This document shows, piece after piece, positions 8,710 through 16,338 of a stretch of 64,000 nucleotides of DNA (positions are counted from its first letter, which is position 1; each line of letters begins with the position of its first letter). This DNA comes from Alphaproteobacteria bacterium (lineage in GTDB: Bacteria; Pseudomonadota; Alphaproteobacteria; Rhizobiales; Beijerinckiaceae): NCBI GenBank assembly GCA_016869435.1, contig VGEB01000001.1:1-64000 (forward strand). Reading direction: 5' to 3'. A program made the position numbers and the translations under genes. The notes under the pieces were generated by a model, which worked only from the letters and a program-made list of their open reading frames with translations, ran no database searches and was not told where the DNA came from.

Positions 8710-9252
8710 ATGACCGACCATATCTGGCTGGCGACGGGCGAAGCGACGGTTCTGGCGGCTGACGGACAATATACCGACGCCATGCCGGAAGTGATGATCG
8801 GCAACGTCAAGGGACCGGTCGGGCACGCCTTCGCCAGCATGGCGGGTCAGGTCGCCGGCCATCCGCGCATGTTCGTCATCCGCGATCTCAATCAGCAAGT
8901 TCGCCCCGCCACGATGATGACCACCAAAATGACGGTCAAATCGGAAGAATATGTCGAGCTCCTTGGCGGCGTGGTGCAGGCCGCGACCGGCGACGCCATC
9001 GTCGACTGCGTCGCCGAGGGGATTCTCCCCAAGGATCAGCTCAACGAGCTCTGCATGGTCATCATGGTCTGGCTCGATCCGCGTTGCGCCAAGCACAAGA
9101 AGCTCGACAAGAAAGACTTGTATCGCACGAATTACGAAGCGACCAAGCTCGCGATCTCACGCGCCATCAAGGGCGAGCCGACGGCCGACGAACTCATCGC
9201 CAACCGCAAGAGCGTGCAGCATTACGCGCTTGAAGGCGTCTTCGAGGATTGA
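8710..9252 (+). CDS. Formaldehyde-activating enzyme (Fae) homologue
   Basis: A 180-residue protein of the Fae family, which in methylotrophs condenses formaldehyde with tetrahydromethanopterin. The C-terminal block NYEATKLAISRAIKGEPTADELIANRKSVQHY matches Fae closely when read in parts (NYEATKLAI, GEPTADELI). The start is ATG 8710, preceded by AAAGAGGAAC at about 6 bases' spacing. In the well-studied Fae1 a catalytic histidine sits shortly after the GEALVGDG block; here the aligned segment reads GQYTDAMPEVMIGN with no histidine. This suggests a Fae2/Fae3-like paralogue with altered or other function rather than the housekeeping enzyme. It converges on the bufC-like gene with a 31-bp overlap. 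Confidence 0.82.
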   Translation: MTDHIWLATGEATVLAADGQYTDAMPEVMIGNVKGPVGHAFASMAGQVAGHPRMFVIRDLNQQVRPATMMTTKMTVKSEEYVELLGGVVQAATGDAIVDCVAEGILPKDQLNELCMVIMVWLDPRCAKHKKLDKKDLYRTNYEATKLAISRAIKGEPTADELIANRKSVQHYALEGVFED

Positions 9253-10064
9253 TCGTCGCTGCAAACGCGCAGGCCGATGATCAGGCCCTCCTCGAACCAG
9301 CTCGATAGACATTGCGCCAGCCGCTCCGGCGCGATGTCGCCTGACTGCTGGAAAGCGGCCATCTGGCAAATGTCGCCAAAGGCGTGGCCGGCGCGCGCTT
9401 CGCAGAGCGCGACATATTCGTCGGGCTCGAGCTGGCGGTACGCCGATTCATGATCGACGCGCCACACGGCGGCATATTCGATTTCATCGCCTGTCGCCGG
9501 CGCATCGACTTTTTCCGGCGGCGGCTCCTCGTTGATCGCTGCGCCATAGGACGCGGTCGTGCCGGCGGCGAGTTCGAGCAGCGCCAGACTCGGGTCGAAA
9601 TCGAAGGCGAGCCGCGGCCAGTCATCGGGCGAGAATTCGGCCAGCGCCTGCACGGCGAGCGGCGTTTTGTCGGGAGCGTCGAAGGCGTCGACCATCGCGC
9701 GTTCGAACAGCGCCATCGATACGGGCCGCGCATCGTCGCGCCAAGTCGGACTGTCGCGCATGAAATCCGGCAGTCCGGTCGTAAAAAAGCGTGCATTGAA
9801 ATCGCGCGACGGGCGCTGATCGATGTAATCGTCGACCAGCGTTTCAAATGCCTCGTCTCCGAGGATCGCGCGCAGGCCCGGGTGATCCTGAGAAACGAAA
9901 TCAGCCAGTCTCAGGCGGTAGCCGCTCTGATAGACGGCGAGCAGCGTCTCCGGATTCGCGCCGTGCGGCGACGACCGCAATTTTTTCAGGAGAGGCTTGT
10001 CCGCCTCTCCTGATCCCGCGCGCACGCTCGCCTGAAACATCGATTGGAATTTGGCGAGCTTCAT
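9222..10064 (-). CDS. bufC: DUF2063 / BufC-like MNIO partner protein
   Basis: A 280-residue protein of the DUF2063 family (BufC/HvfC type), the partner that binds the precursor peptide and presents it to the MNIO enzyme. The N-terminal domain (about 1-100) has KFQSMFQASVRAG, LLAVYQSGYRLRLADFVSQD and HPGLRAILGDEAFE, typical of this family; the C-terminal part (about 190-265) has YAAVWRVDHESAYRQLEPDE, comparable with the winged-helix-like peptide-binding domain. Its start overlaps the bufB-like stop by 4 bp, so the two are translationally coupled. The 3' end runs 31 bp into the fae 3' end on the opposite strand. No bufD/DoxX-type gene follows. Confidence 0.85.
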   Translation of the reverse strand: MKLAKFQSMFQASVRAGSGEADKPLLKKLRSSPHGANPETLLAVYQSGYRLRLADFVSQDHPGLRAILGDEAFETLVDDYIDQRPSRDFNARFFTTGLPDFMRDSPTWRDDARPVSMALFERAMVDAFDAPDKTPLAVQALAEFSPDDWPRLAFDFDPSLALLELAAGTTASYGAAINEEPPPEKVDAPATGDEIEYAAVWRVDHESAYRQLEPDEYVALCEARAGHAFGDICQMAAFQQSGDIAPERLAQCLSSWFEEGLIIGLRVCSDDQSSKTPSSA

Positions 10065-10906
10065 GCCGCGCTGAGCGCTCGCTCGTTCGAGATGCGCGCG
10101 TCGATATCGCGCATATGCTGCATTTCGTCGAGAAGCTCCGAGAGCGGCGGAAAATTGTCGTCGCGTTCGATCATCGCAGAGACGTCGCCGCAGCGCCGGC
10201 GCGCATGCTCGTAGAGCGCCCAGACTTCGTCGCAGACCGGCTGGTCATGCGTATCGACGCGATGCGTCTCGTTGTCGGTATGACCCGCCATATGGAACTG
10301 AACGACGCGCTCGGCGGGAACGCCGTCGATAAAGGCGACCGGATCGAAGCCGTGATTGAAACTCGAAACGAAAACATTGTTGACGTCAAGCAGCAGCAGA
10401 CAATCGGCGCGCTCCGCCATTTCGCGAACGAACTCATGTTCGCTCATCTCGGAGTCGAGGAAGGAGATGTAGGTCGAGGCATTTTCGACAACGAGCCGGC
10501 GCTTGAGGAAATCCTGCACTCGCTGGATGCGCTCGACGATGTGCGCAAGCGACTCGCGCGTATAGGGAATGGGCAAGAGATCATGAAGCGTGACGCCGTG
10601 GACGCCCGTCCATGCGACATGATCCGAAATCCAGGCCGGCTGAACCCGTTCCGCGAGCGCCTTCAATTGCCGCAGGTAATCCATGTTGAGCGGATCGGTC
10701 GAGGCAAGCGACATGGAGACGCCGTGCATGACGACAGGATAATCCGCTCGGATCCGATCGAGCATCGCCAGAGGCCGGCCGCCGGCGAGCATGTAGTTTT
10801 CGGAAATGATTTCGAACCAGTCGATCGGCGGGCGCGACGAAAGAATCTCGTCGTAATAGACGGGCCTCAGTCCTAAGCCGTAGCCAAGCGGCGCGGGCTT
10901 TTCCAT
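10061..10906 (-). CDS. bufB: DUF692 MNIO-family enzyme (BufB-like)
   Basis: A 281-residue TIM-barrel protein of the multinuclear non-heme iron oxidative (MNIO, DUF692) family, which converts peptide cysteines into oxazolone/thioamide, thiooxazole or related groups. Likely iron ligands are visible at H61 (VVMHGVS), D95-H96 (ISDHVAW), E141 (VVENAS), D174 with N176-N177 (LLDVNN), H205 and H209 (FHMAGH), D218-H220 (DTHD) and E247-D249 (IERDD). It opens with GYGLGLRPVYYDEIL, the family's N-terminal signature. It sits between a Cys/His-rich exported small protein and a DUF2063 gene, the precursor-MNIO-partner order of bufferin operons. In a methanotroph a link to copper is attractive but is an inference. 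Confidence 0.9.
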   Translation of the reverse strand: MEKPAPLGYGLGLRPVYYDEILSSRPPIDWFEIISENYMLAGGRPLAMLDRIRADYPVVMHGVSMSLASTDPLNMDYLRQLKALAERVQPAWISDHVAWTGVHGVTLHDLLPIPYTRESLAHIVERIQRVQDFLKRRLVVENASTYISFLDSEMSEHEFVREMAERADCLLLLDVNNVFVSSFNHGFDPVAFIDGVPAERVVQFHMAGHTDNETHRVDTHDQPVCDEVWALYEHARRRCGDVSAMIERDDNFPPLSELLDEMQHMRDIDARISNERALSAA

Positions 10907-10986
10907 GACATTTCCCCTCGCGAGCGCCGCCGCTCTTGCCGGAACTGTAGCGGGGACGGCTGAACGAGCCGCCCCCGAACAAGCGA

Positions 10987-11217
10987 TTACTTGGTGTGGC
11001 AGCGGCTCTTCATATTGCAGTGACCTTTATGGTGATGGCACTGCGCCTTATGGTGGCATTTGGCCATGCCGCGGCAGGTGCCCTTGCCGCCGCAATGGGT
11101 CTTGGCGTGGGTCGACTTCGCGCCATGCGCGTGCGCGGGCGCAACCGACGCTCCGCTCAAAGCCAAGGCAACCGCGGCGGCCGCAAGCGCCGAACCTGAA
11201 ATAATATTAGGCTTCAT
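10987..11217 (-). CDS. Candidate bufferin-like RiPP precursor, six-Cys His-rich exported peptide
   Basis: A 76-residue peptide with a Sec signal (about 1-30, ending APAHA) and a core of six cysteines at 42, 48, 54, 60, 67 and 73, spaced 6,6,6,7,6. Between them are histidine and lysine clusters such as KCHHKAQCHHHKGHC. Bufferin precursors are exported, cysteine-containing peptides whose cysteines are modified by the adjacent MNIO enzyme so that they chelate copper. The start at 11217 has an AAAGAGGAGATAG ribosome site 6-7 bases upstream. The gene lies 80 bp ahead of bufB on the same strand. It does not look like the four-cysteine DUF2282 precursor type; the regular CX5C repeat with histidines seems distinct. 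An unmodified small metal-binding protein is the alternative. Confidence 0.8.
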   Translation of the reverse strand: MKPNIISGSALAAAAVALALSGASVAPAHAHGAKSTHAKTHCGGKGTCRGMAKCHHKAQCHHHKGHCNMKSRCHTK

Positions 11218-11338
11218 TTCTATCTCCTCTTTATTTCCCCATCGCAAGAGGGGAAGTCGACGCTCTCGCCGCTTGCGCGGCGTCTGCTAGCTTGTACTGA
11301 GCGCGCTCGGGCTTTTTGTCGCCCTCCGGTCGGCGCTG

Positions 11339-11373
11339 GAAGCAGCGCGGCAACAGGACATCCGCGCTGCTTC
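11339..11373 (-). promoter_or_regulatory. 12-bp hairpin in the buf operon leader
   Basis: GAAGCAGCGCGG and CCGCGCTGCTTC form perfect 12-bp arms around an 11-base loop, about 120 bp upstream of the precursor start. Read on the plus strand the stem is followed by TTGTTTC, so it could act as a weak terminator there; read on the minus strand it lies in the 5' leader of the precursor mRNA. Its role is unknown. Confidence 0.4.
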
Positions 11374-11511
11374 TTGTTTCGGCGACTCCGCGCTTTGCGA
11401 TCAGTGCGGCTTAGACCGCGCATCCAAGCTTTGCAATTCCTTAGATTAGGCGTGCAGTTCTGATTCCGCCACCAATAAAATAGACTGTACAGCACGTTCT
11501 CGCCATATGTT

Positions 11512-11534
11512 TAATATATCAAATCAGTATATTA
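11512..11534. promoter_or_regulatory. AT-rich inverted repeat, possible operator
   Basis: TAATATA and TATATTA flank a 9-base spacer in the AT-rich part of the gap. The spacing puts the half-sites about 16 bp apart centre to centre, which is unusual for a simple dimer site but possible. No regulator is identified. Confidence 0.3.
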
Positions 11535-11538
11535 GTGG

Positions 11539-11557
11539 GATATTGCATCGCAATATC
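11539..11557. promoter_or_regulatory. Palindrome GATATTGC-ATC-GCAATATC, possible operator
   Basis: A perfect 8-bp inverted repeat with a 3-base centre, 5 bp from the preceding AT-rich repeat and lying between the two divergent units. It has the size of a dimeric repressor or activator site. No regulator gene is adjacent, so the binding protein cannot be named. Confidence 0.4.
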
Positions 11558-11694
11558 ATAGTTTTGCCGCGACCTGTTCAAAGCGTTCCCTGGTCGCGGC
11601 GCTTGCGGCGGCGGCGCGTCGCTGTTAGATAACGCCCGCGCCGGGATCAAGCCGGCGCATTCGCTTTGGTTTTCGACTTCGGGCCGCGCCGGCC

Positions 11695-11715
11695 AGTTCG
11701 CTTAGCGAACTTTTT
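11695..11715 (+). terminator. Terminator-like hairpin in the rpsA leader
   Basis: AGTTCGC-TTA-GCGAACT followed by a T-run (11711-11715) has the form of an intrinsic terminator on the plus strand, 105 bp upstream of the rpsA start. No protein gene precedes it on this strand. It may therefore be an attenuator of rpsA or the end of a small transcript starting in the AT-rich region around 11500-11570. Confidence 0.5.
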
Positions 11716-11819
11716 GTCCAGCCTCGCGTTTCAGCGCGGGGGACGTCCGATCGTCGACAGCCGATCCGCAACGCTAACCCTTCGCCGGCGCCGCCCTCTT
11801 AAGGGCCTCAGGAGAACAA

Positions 11820-13562
11820 ATGTCCGCCACTACCGATCGCGCCCCCACGCGCGAAGATTTCGCCGCCCTGCTCGATGAAAGCTATGGCCAGAACGAAGCA
11901 TTCGAAGGCTCCGTCATCAAGGGTCGCGTCGTCGCCATCGAAAAGGATGTCGCCGTCATCGACATCGGCCTCAAGACCGAGGGCCGGGTCGCCATCAAGG
12001 AATTCACCGGCTATGGCCGAGACCCCGCCCCACAGGTCGGCGAAGAGGTCGAAGTCTATCTGGAGCGCGTCGAGAACGCGCTCGGCGAAGCCGTCATCTC
12101 GCGCGACAAGGCTCGCCGCGAAGAGAGCTGGGTAAAGCTCGAAAAAGCCTTCGAGACCAATGAAAAGGTCGACGGCGTCATCTTCAATCAGGTCAAGGGC
12201 GGCTTCACCGTCGATCTCGACGGCGCCGTGGCCTTCCTGCCGCGCAGTCAGGTCGACATCCGGCCGATCAGAGACGTCGGCCCGCTGATGAACGTGCCGC
12301 AGCCGTTTCACATCCTCAAGATGGACCGCCGTCGCGGCAATATCGTCGTGTCGCGCCGCACCGTGCTCGAAGAGAGCCGCGCCGAGCAGCGTCACGAGAT
12401 CGTCGCCAATCTCGAAGAGGGGCAGGTGATTGACGGCGTCGTCAAGAACATCACCGACTACGGCGCCTTCGTTGATCTCGGCGGCATCGACGGTCTGCTG
12501 CATGTCACCGACATTGCCTGGCGGCGCGTCAACCACCCTTCCGAGGTGCTGACCATCGGCCAAACCGTCAAAGTGAAGATCATCAAGATTAATCACGAGA
12601 CGCACCGCATTTCGCTGGGCATGAAGCAACTCCTCGAGGATCCGTGGCAGGGCATCGAGGCGAAATATCCGATCGGCGCCAGGTTCCATGGCCGCGTGAC
12701 CAACATCACCGACTATGGCGCCTTCGTCGAACTGGAGCCGGGCATCGAGGGCCTTGTCCACGTCTCCGAAATGAGCTGGACGAAGAAGAACGTCCATCCT
12801 GGCAAGATCGTATCGACGAGCCAGGAAGTCGACGTTCAGGTGCTCGAAGTCGATCCGGTCAAGCGCCGCATTTCGCTCGGCCTGAAGCAGTGCCTGCAGA
12901 ATCCGTGGGAAGCCTTCGCCGAGAAGCACCCGGTCGGCTCGACCGTCTCCGGCGAAGTGAAGAACAAGACCGAATTCGGTCTCTTCATCGGACTCGACGG
13001 CGATGTCGACGGCATGGTTCACCTCTCGGATCTCGATTGGAACCGTCCCGGCGAGCAGGTGATCGAGGATTACAAGAAGGGCGACGTAATCACCGCCCAG
13101 GTCCTCGACGTCGACGTCGAGAAGGAGCGCATTTCGCTGGGCGTCAAGCAGTTGGCGAGCGATCCCTTCGCCACCGCTGGCGCCGAAGAGGGCGCCGAAC
13201 TCAAGAAGGGCGCCGTCGTCACCTGTGAAGTGACTGAGGTGAAGGATTCCGGCATCGACGTCAAAATCGCCGGCACCGATCTCACGACCTTCATCAAGCG
13301 CAGCGAACTCGCCCGCGACCGCGCCGACCAGCGCCCCGAAAGGTTCGCCGTCGGCGAAAAGGTCGACGCCCGCGTGACGCTTTTCGATCGCAAGGCGCGC
13401 AAGGTCTCGGTGTCGATCAAGGCGCTGGAAGTCGCCGAGGAAAAGGAGGCGATCGCCCAATATGGTTCGGCCGACTCCGGCGCGTCGTTGGGCGATATTC
13501 TCGGCGCGGCGCTGAAAGCCCGCGAGGAGACGCCCAAGAAAGGCAAGAAATCCGAGGAGTAA
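11820..13562 (+). CDS. rpsA: 30S ribosomal protein S1
   Basis: A 580-residue protein with six S1 (OB-fold) RNA-binding repeats, responsible for mRNA capture by the 30S subunit. The first repeats begin near residue 28 (EGSVIKGRVVAIEKDVAVID) and about 115; repeats 3-6 are the well-conserved ones, each with the NITDYGAFVDLGGIDGLLH or KNKTEFGLFIGLDGDVDGMVH pattern at about 205, 290, 380 and 465. Length is slightly above the alphaproteobacterial norm (about 565). A good ribosome site, CAGGAGAAC, precedes the ATG. In many relatives rpsA follows aroA and cmk; here it stands alone behind a 600-bp gap. A strong intrinsic terminator follows at 13587. Confidence 0.97.
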   Translation: MSATTDRAPTREDFAALLDESYGQNEAFEGSVIKGRVVAIEKDVAVIDIGLKTEGRVAIKEFTGYGRDPAPQVGEEVEVYLERVENALGEAVISRDKARREESWVKLEKAFETNEKVDGVIFNQVKGGFTVDLDGAVAFLPRSQVDIRPIRDVGPLMNVPQPFHILKMDRRRGNIVVSRRTVLEESRAEQRHEIVANLEEGQVIDGVVKNITDYGAFVDLGGIDGLLHVTDIAWRRVNHPSEVLTIGQTVKVKIIKINHETHRISLGMKQLLEDPWQGIEAKYPIGARFHGRVTNITDYGAFVELEPGIEGLVHVSEMSWTKKNVHPGKIVSTSQEVDVQVLEVDPVKRRISLGLKQCLQNPWEAFAEKHPVGSTVSGEVKNKTEFGLFIGLDGDVDGMVHLSDLDWNRPGEQVIEDYKKGDVITAQVLDVDVEKERISLGVKQLASDPFATAGAEEGAELKKGAVVTCEVTEVKDSGIDVKIAGTDLTTFIKRSELARDRADQRPERFAVGEKVDARVTLFDRKARKVSVSIKALEVAEEKEAIAQYGSADSGASLGDILGAALKAREETPKKGKKSEE

Positions 13563-13586
13563 AATCCCTCGACCTCCAAATTCGAG

Positions 13587-13611
13587 CCCGCGCCGAAAGG
13601 CGCGGGTTTTT
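13587..13611 (+). terminator. Intrinsic terminator of rpsA
   Basis: CCCGCGCC-GAAA-GGCGCGGG followed by TTTTT: an 8-bp GC stem with a GNRA tetraloop and a T-run, 25 bp after the rpsA stop. Confidence 0.93.
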
Positions 13612-13872
13612 GCTGTCTGCACTTCGGCGCCCCGGCCGAGCGATATCACTCATTTGGTCGGCCCACGCTCCCCTCGGAGAGGAACCTGGGCGAAGGGCGA
13701 GTTCTCGCATCATCCGTTCGAGGATGGATCGGCGGCGCAGTTGAGCAGCGTCAATCTTTCATTCACCAAAATTCGATTCACGTCGGGCCGTTAACCTAAT
13801 TTCCGAAGCGACGGCGCAAACTCAGCGCGTTTTTCCCTGCGCGGCGCTAACCGGCCGCCGGAGTCGCGTCAC
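13612..13872. other. Intergenic region after rpsA
   Basis: No open frame with coding character, no RNA gene and no strong repeat were seen in this 261-bp gap. It presumably contains the promoter of the following membrane-anchored protein gene. Confidence 0.5.
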
Positions 13873-14790
13873 ATGAGCGTTGCCGAATTCGACCCTATCG
13901 ACAGCCATTATGCGCGCCCGCTGCGCGCCCGGCCAGCCGGCGTACGCGCGGCGATGGGAATGGGCGTTGGCGCGACTCTCATCCTCCTCGCCGCCCTCGT
14001 CTTTTTTCCACGCGAACCCGTAACCGCCGAACAGCAGAACGACACAAGGGCCGCGCCGCGCGGCGTCGCCGCGCCGCCGGCGAAGATTTCCTCGAGAATC
14101 TCCGTTGACGCCGTCGAGGCTTCCGCGCTGATGGCGAAACCCTTCGGCGCGCTAGATGTCGCCGCGCCCGAGTTCGCCAGGGAGAAAAAGGCCTTTGCCG
14201 TGCGGGAGGGCGAGAACGGCTCCGGCCGCATCGACACGATTTCAATCGGACAGTTCGCGGCGGGCGCGCCCTTCATGCACGTCGAAATTCATCAAGATAT
14301 CGCCGAGAAGGAAAAGACTGCCGATTTCTTCCTCGACATGACGCGACACGCCGCGCAGGCCGGACTGAATGTCGCAAGGATCGGTCAGCCCAAGGAACTC
14401 GTCGCCAGATTTGGTTCGTTTGAGACCGCCGAAATAAGATTATCTCAAGCCGCATCCGAAGGCGTCGACGCGGGCGAGCGCAACTGTCTCGCCACGCGCT
14501 TCATTGATCGCAAGCTTGCGCTCGAAATCGCCGGACTCGCGTGCGGCCCGAGGGCGAAGCCGATCGACCGAGTGGCGCTCGGCTGCTTGCTCGACCGCAT
14601 CGCCTACGCCGCGAGTCCGGACAAGCCTGAATTGGTTGATTTCTTCGCGCGGGCGGCGGCGTCCCGACCGATCGGTTGCGACAATATCTCCCGCGACGAC
14701 CTGACCGCGTCGATTCCCACGCCGCAAAAGAACGCCGCGCCTCGCGGGCACGGAAAGACGACGCGTCAGCTCGCGCAGCCGGCGCGCTAG
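13873..14790 (+). CDS. Membrane-anchored protein of unknown function
   Basis: A 305-residue protein not recognised as a known family. It has a basic, proline-containing N-terminus, one membrane segment at about 28-47 (MGMGVGATLILLAALVFF), and a periplasmic remainder. That part contains a conserved-looking core, DTISIGQFAAGAPFMHVEIH (about 120-139), with several cysteines later (about 204, 223, 238 and 265). The C-terminal 30 residues are low complexity. The topology, N-in with a periplasmic domain, is inferred from charge. GGAG lies 9 bases before the ATG. It is followed at about 120 bp by a second small exported protein. Confidence 0.65.
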   Translation: MSVAEFDPIDSHYARPLRARPAGVRAAMGMGVGATLILLAALVFFPREPVTAEQQNDTRAAPRGVAAPPAKISSRISVDAVEASALMAKPFGALDVAAPEFAREKKAFAVREGENGSGRIDTISIGQFAAGAPFMHVEIHQDIAEKEKTADFFLDMTRHAAQAGLNVARIGQPKELVARFGSFETAEIRLSQAASEGVDAGERNCLATRFIDRKLALEIAGLACGPRAKPIDRVALGCLLDRIAYAASPDKPELVDFFARAAASRPIGCDNISRDDLTASIPTPQKNAAPRGHGKTTRQLAQPAR

Positions 14791-14914
14791 GCGCGTCTCG
14801 CGGTCGCATTCACCCTGACCGCGGATTGATGGCGGGAAATCGCCGCGCCAATTCGCTTTTGCGAAACGATCCCGCTATGATAATCGCTGGCGTTCAGTCC
14901 AAAAGGGGATCGTG

Positions 14915-15253
14915 ATGCGCAATAATTTAGTGCTGTCGGCGGGGCTCGCGTGTCTGGTGGCGTTCACAGCGGGCGAGGCGCTCGCCAAGTCGCGCTACCG
15001 CGTCGCCTCGGACGACAATTACAGGAGCCGCGGCCCGATCGATATCCAGCGCCGCAGCTGGCTCGATCCCGGGACCCAGGTGCCGGTCGGCAGCACCAAT
15101 CGCTACATGGTCCAGCAGACCTACCTCAACCACGATCCGATCCAGCGCAATCAGCCCAGCTGGTACATGCAGGAAACGCTTCCCCAGCGACCGCCCTATA
15201 ACGCCGACATGATCGTCCCTTACGATGAAGGTTTTCCCTTCTGGTGGCCGTGA
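14915..15253 (+). CDS. Small exported protein of unknown function
   Basis: A 112-residue protein with a clear signal peptide (MRNNLVLSAGLACLVAFTAG, cleavage near EALA-KS) and a mature part rich in Tyr, Arg, Pro and Gln, ending FPFWWP. It has no cysteines and no known domain. ATG 14915 is chosen over GTG 14912 because AAGGGG lies at proper spacing. Similar short WWP- or aromatic-ended secreted proteins are common in Rhizobiales, but the function is unknown. Confidence 0.7.
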   Translation: MRNNLVLSAGLACLVAFTAGEALAKSRYRVASDDNYRSRGPIDIQRRSWLDPGTQVPVGSTNRYMVQQTYLNHDPIQRNQPSWYMQETLPQRPPYNADMIVPYDEGFPFWWP

Positions 15254-15298
15254 GTTCGGCTCCTTGGAAGAAATCTTGACATGGGACTGTCTTGACGT

Positions 15299-15381
15299 GG
15301 GGAGCGCTTTCCTTTAGCTCCCCACAATCTGACGCGGCCCGTTCGCGCAGCCAAGCACCCGTGGCGTTTTCTGAAAACGCC
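15299..15381 (+). promoter_or_regulatory. Two stem-loops in the rpsD leader region
   Basis: GGGGAGC/GCTCCCC (15299-15323, 11-base loop) and GGCGTTTT-CTG-AAAACGCC (15363-15381, perfect 8 bp) lie 170-250 bp upstream of rpsD, just after a TTGACA-like sequence at about 15285. Neither stem is followed by a clear T-run. They may be leader structures of the ribosomal protein mRNA or a binding site; this is unproven. Confidence 0.35.
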
Positions 15382-15549
15382 TGTCGGCCGTATCGACGGC
15401 AAAGGAGGGCGCGTTCTTAAAGCCACGGCGACGCCGGAGGCGGAGAGAGACGCGGATCGAGACGACGCCCCGCGCCCCAAGGGTCCGGGCGTATTTTGTC
15501 TTGTCGCCTCTCTCGCGCCAAACGCGACGATGAGAGGACGAAACATAAA

Positions 15550-16167
15550 GTGACGAAACGCGCAGAAGCTAAACATAAGCTGGACCGCCGCCTCGGCCAG
15601 AACATCTGGGGCCGGCCGAAAAGCCCGGTGAACCGTAAGGAATATGGCCCGGGACAGCACGGCCAGCGGCGCAAGGGCAAGCTCTCCGATTACGGCACGC
15701 AGCTCAAGGCCAAGCAGAAGCTCAAGGGCTATTACGGCAATATCTCGGAAAAGCAGTTCCGCAAATATTACGCGGAAGCGATCCGCATGAAGGGCGACTC
15801 CGGCGACAATCTGATCGGCCTTTTGGAACGGCGCCTCGACGCCATCGTTTATCGCGCGAAATTCGTTCCAACGGTTTTCGCCGCGCGCCAGTTCGTCAAT
15901 CACGGCCACATCCGCGTCAACGGCAGGCGCGTCAATATTCCGTCATATCAGGTGAAGGTCGGAGACATGATCGAGGTGAAGGACGCCTCGAAACAGGCCA
16001 TCACCGTTCTTGAATCGATTCAGCTCGCTGAGCGCGACACGCCGGAATATTACGACGTCGACCATTCCAAGATGACCGCGAAGCTCAGCCGCGTGCCGCA
16101 TGCGACGGAAGTGCCCTATCCGGTGCAGATGGAGCCGAATCTCGTCATCGAATTCTATTCGCGCTGA
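15550..16167 (+). CDS. rpsD: 30S ribosomal protein S4
   Basis: A 205-residue primary 16S rRNA-binding protein. The GTG start at 15550 gives [20 protein letters not shown], aligning with S4 of other alphaproteobacteria; an upstream ATG at 15496 would add 18 non-conserved residues. AGAGGA lies about 11 bases before the GTG. Conserved features are [20 protein letters not shown], the S4 RNA-binding domain at about 94-155 ([35 protein letters not shown]) and the C-terminal VIEFYSR. It is a single-gene unit with its own terminator. Confidence 0.97.
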   Translation: MTKRAEAKHKLDRRLGQNIWGRPKSPVNRKEYGPGQHGQRRKGKLSDYGTQLKAKQKLKGYYGNISEKQFRKYYAEAIRMKGDSGDNLIGLLERRLDAIVYRAKFVPTVFAARQFVNHGHIRVNGRRVNIPSYQVKVGDMIEVKDASKQAITVLESIQLAERDTPEYYDVDHSKMTAKLSRVPHATEVPYPVQMEPNLVIEFYSR

Positions 16168-16191
16168 CGTCGGGGCGAAGAATACCGAGAA

Positions 16192-16219
16192 AGCAGCCGC
16201 CTTGCGCGGCTGCTTTTTT
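16192..16219 (+). terminator. Intrinsic terminator of rpsD
   Basis: AGCAGCCGC-CTTGC-GCGGCTGCT followed by T6: a 9-bp GC-rich stem with a T-run, 25 bp past the rpsD stop. Confidence 0.94.
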
Positions 16220-16338
16220 GTTTGCAATTCTTGACTGTAGAAGCGAGATCGGAAAGTCTGAGCGCAAGACGCCGTCGCCACCCGCAAAACCAACAAGACG
16301 GTCGGAGCGGCGCGGGAAACGTCAAGGGAGAGCGACGC

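Larger units (their letters stand above)
11218..11819. other. 602-bp divergent intergenic region (buf operon / rpsA)
   Basis: No gene is convincing here. The middle (about 11450-11570) is strikingly AT-rich for this genome and probably holds promoters for both directions. Four inverted repeats stand out and are listed separately: 11339-11373, 11512-11534, 11539-11557 and the terminator-like 11695-11715. An open frame covering 11220-11495 on the minus strand is interrupted by the 12-bp hairpin and resembles no protein family, so it is treated as leader sequence. Confidence 0.6.

Noticed and set aside
11220-11495. 91-codon open frame directly upstream of the Cys-rich precursor
   Set aside because: It contains a perfect 12-bp hairpin, has no ribosome site and no family likeness; treated as leader sequence.
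11808-13649. 613-codon open frame antisense to rpsA
   Set aside because: Same shadow effect; its sequence is a low-complexity Asp/Leu/Gly-rich product and rpsA is unambiguous.
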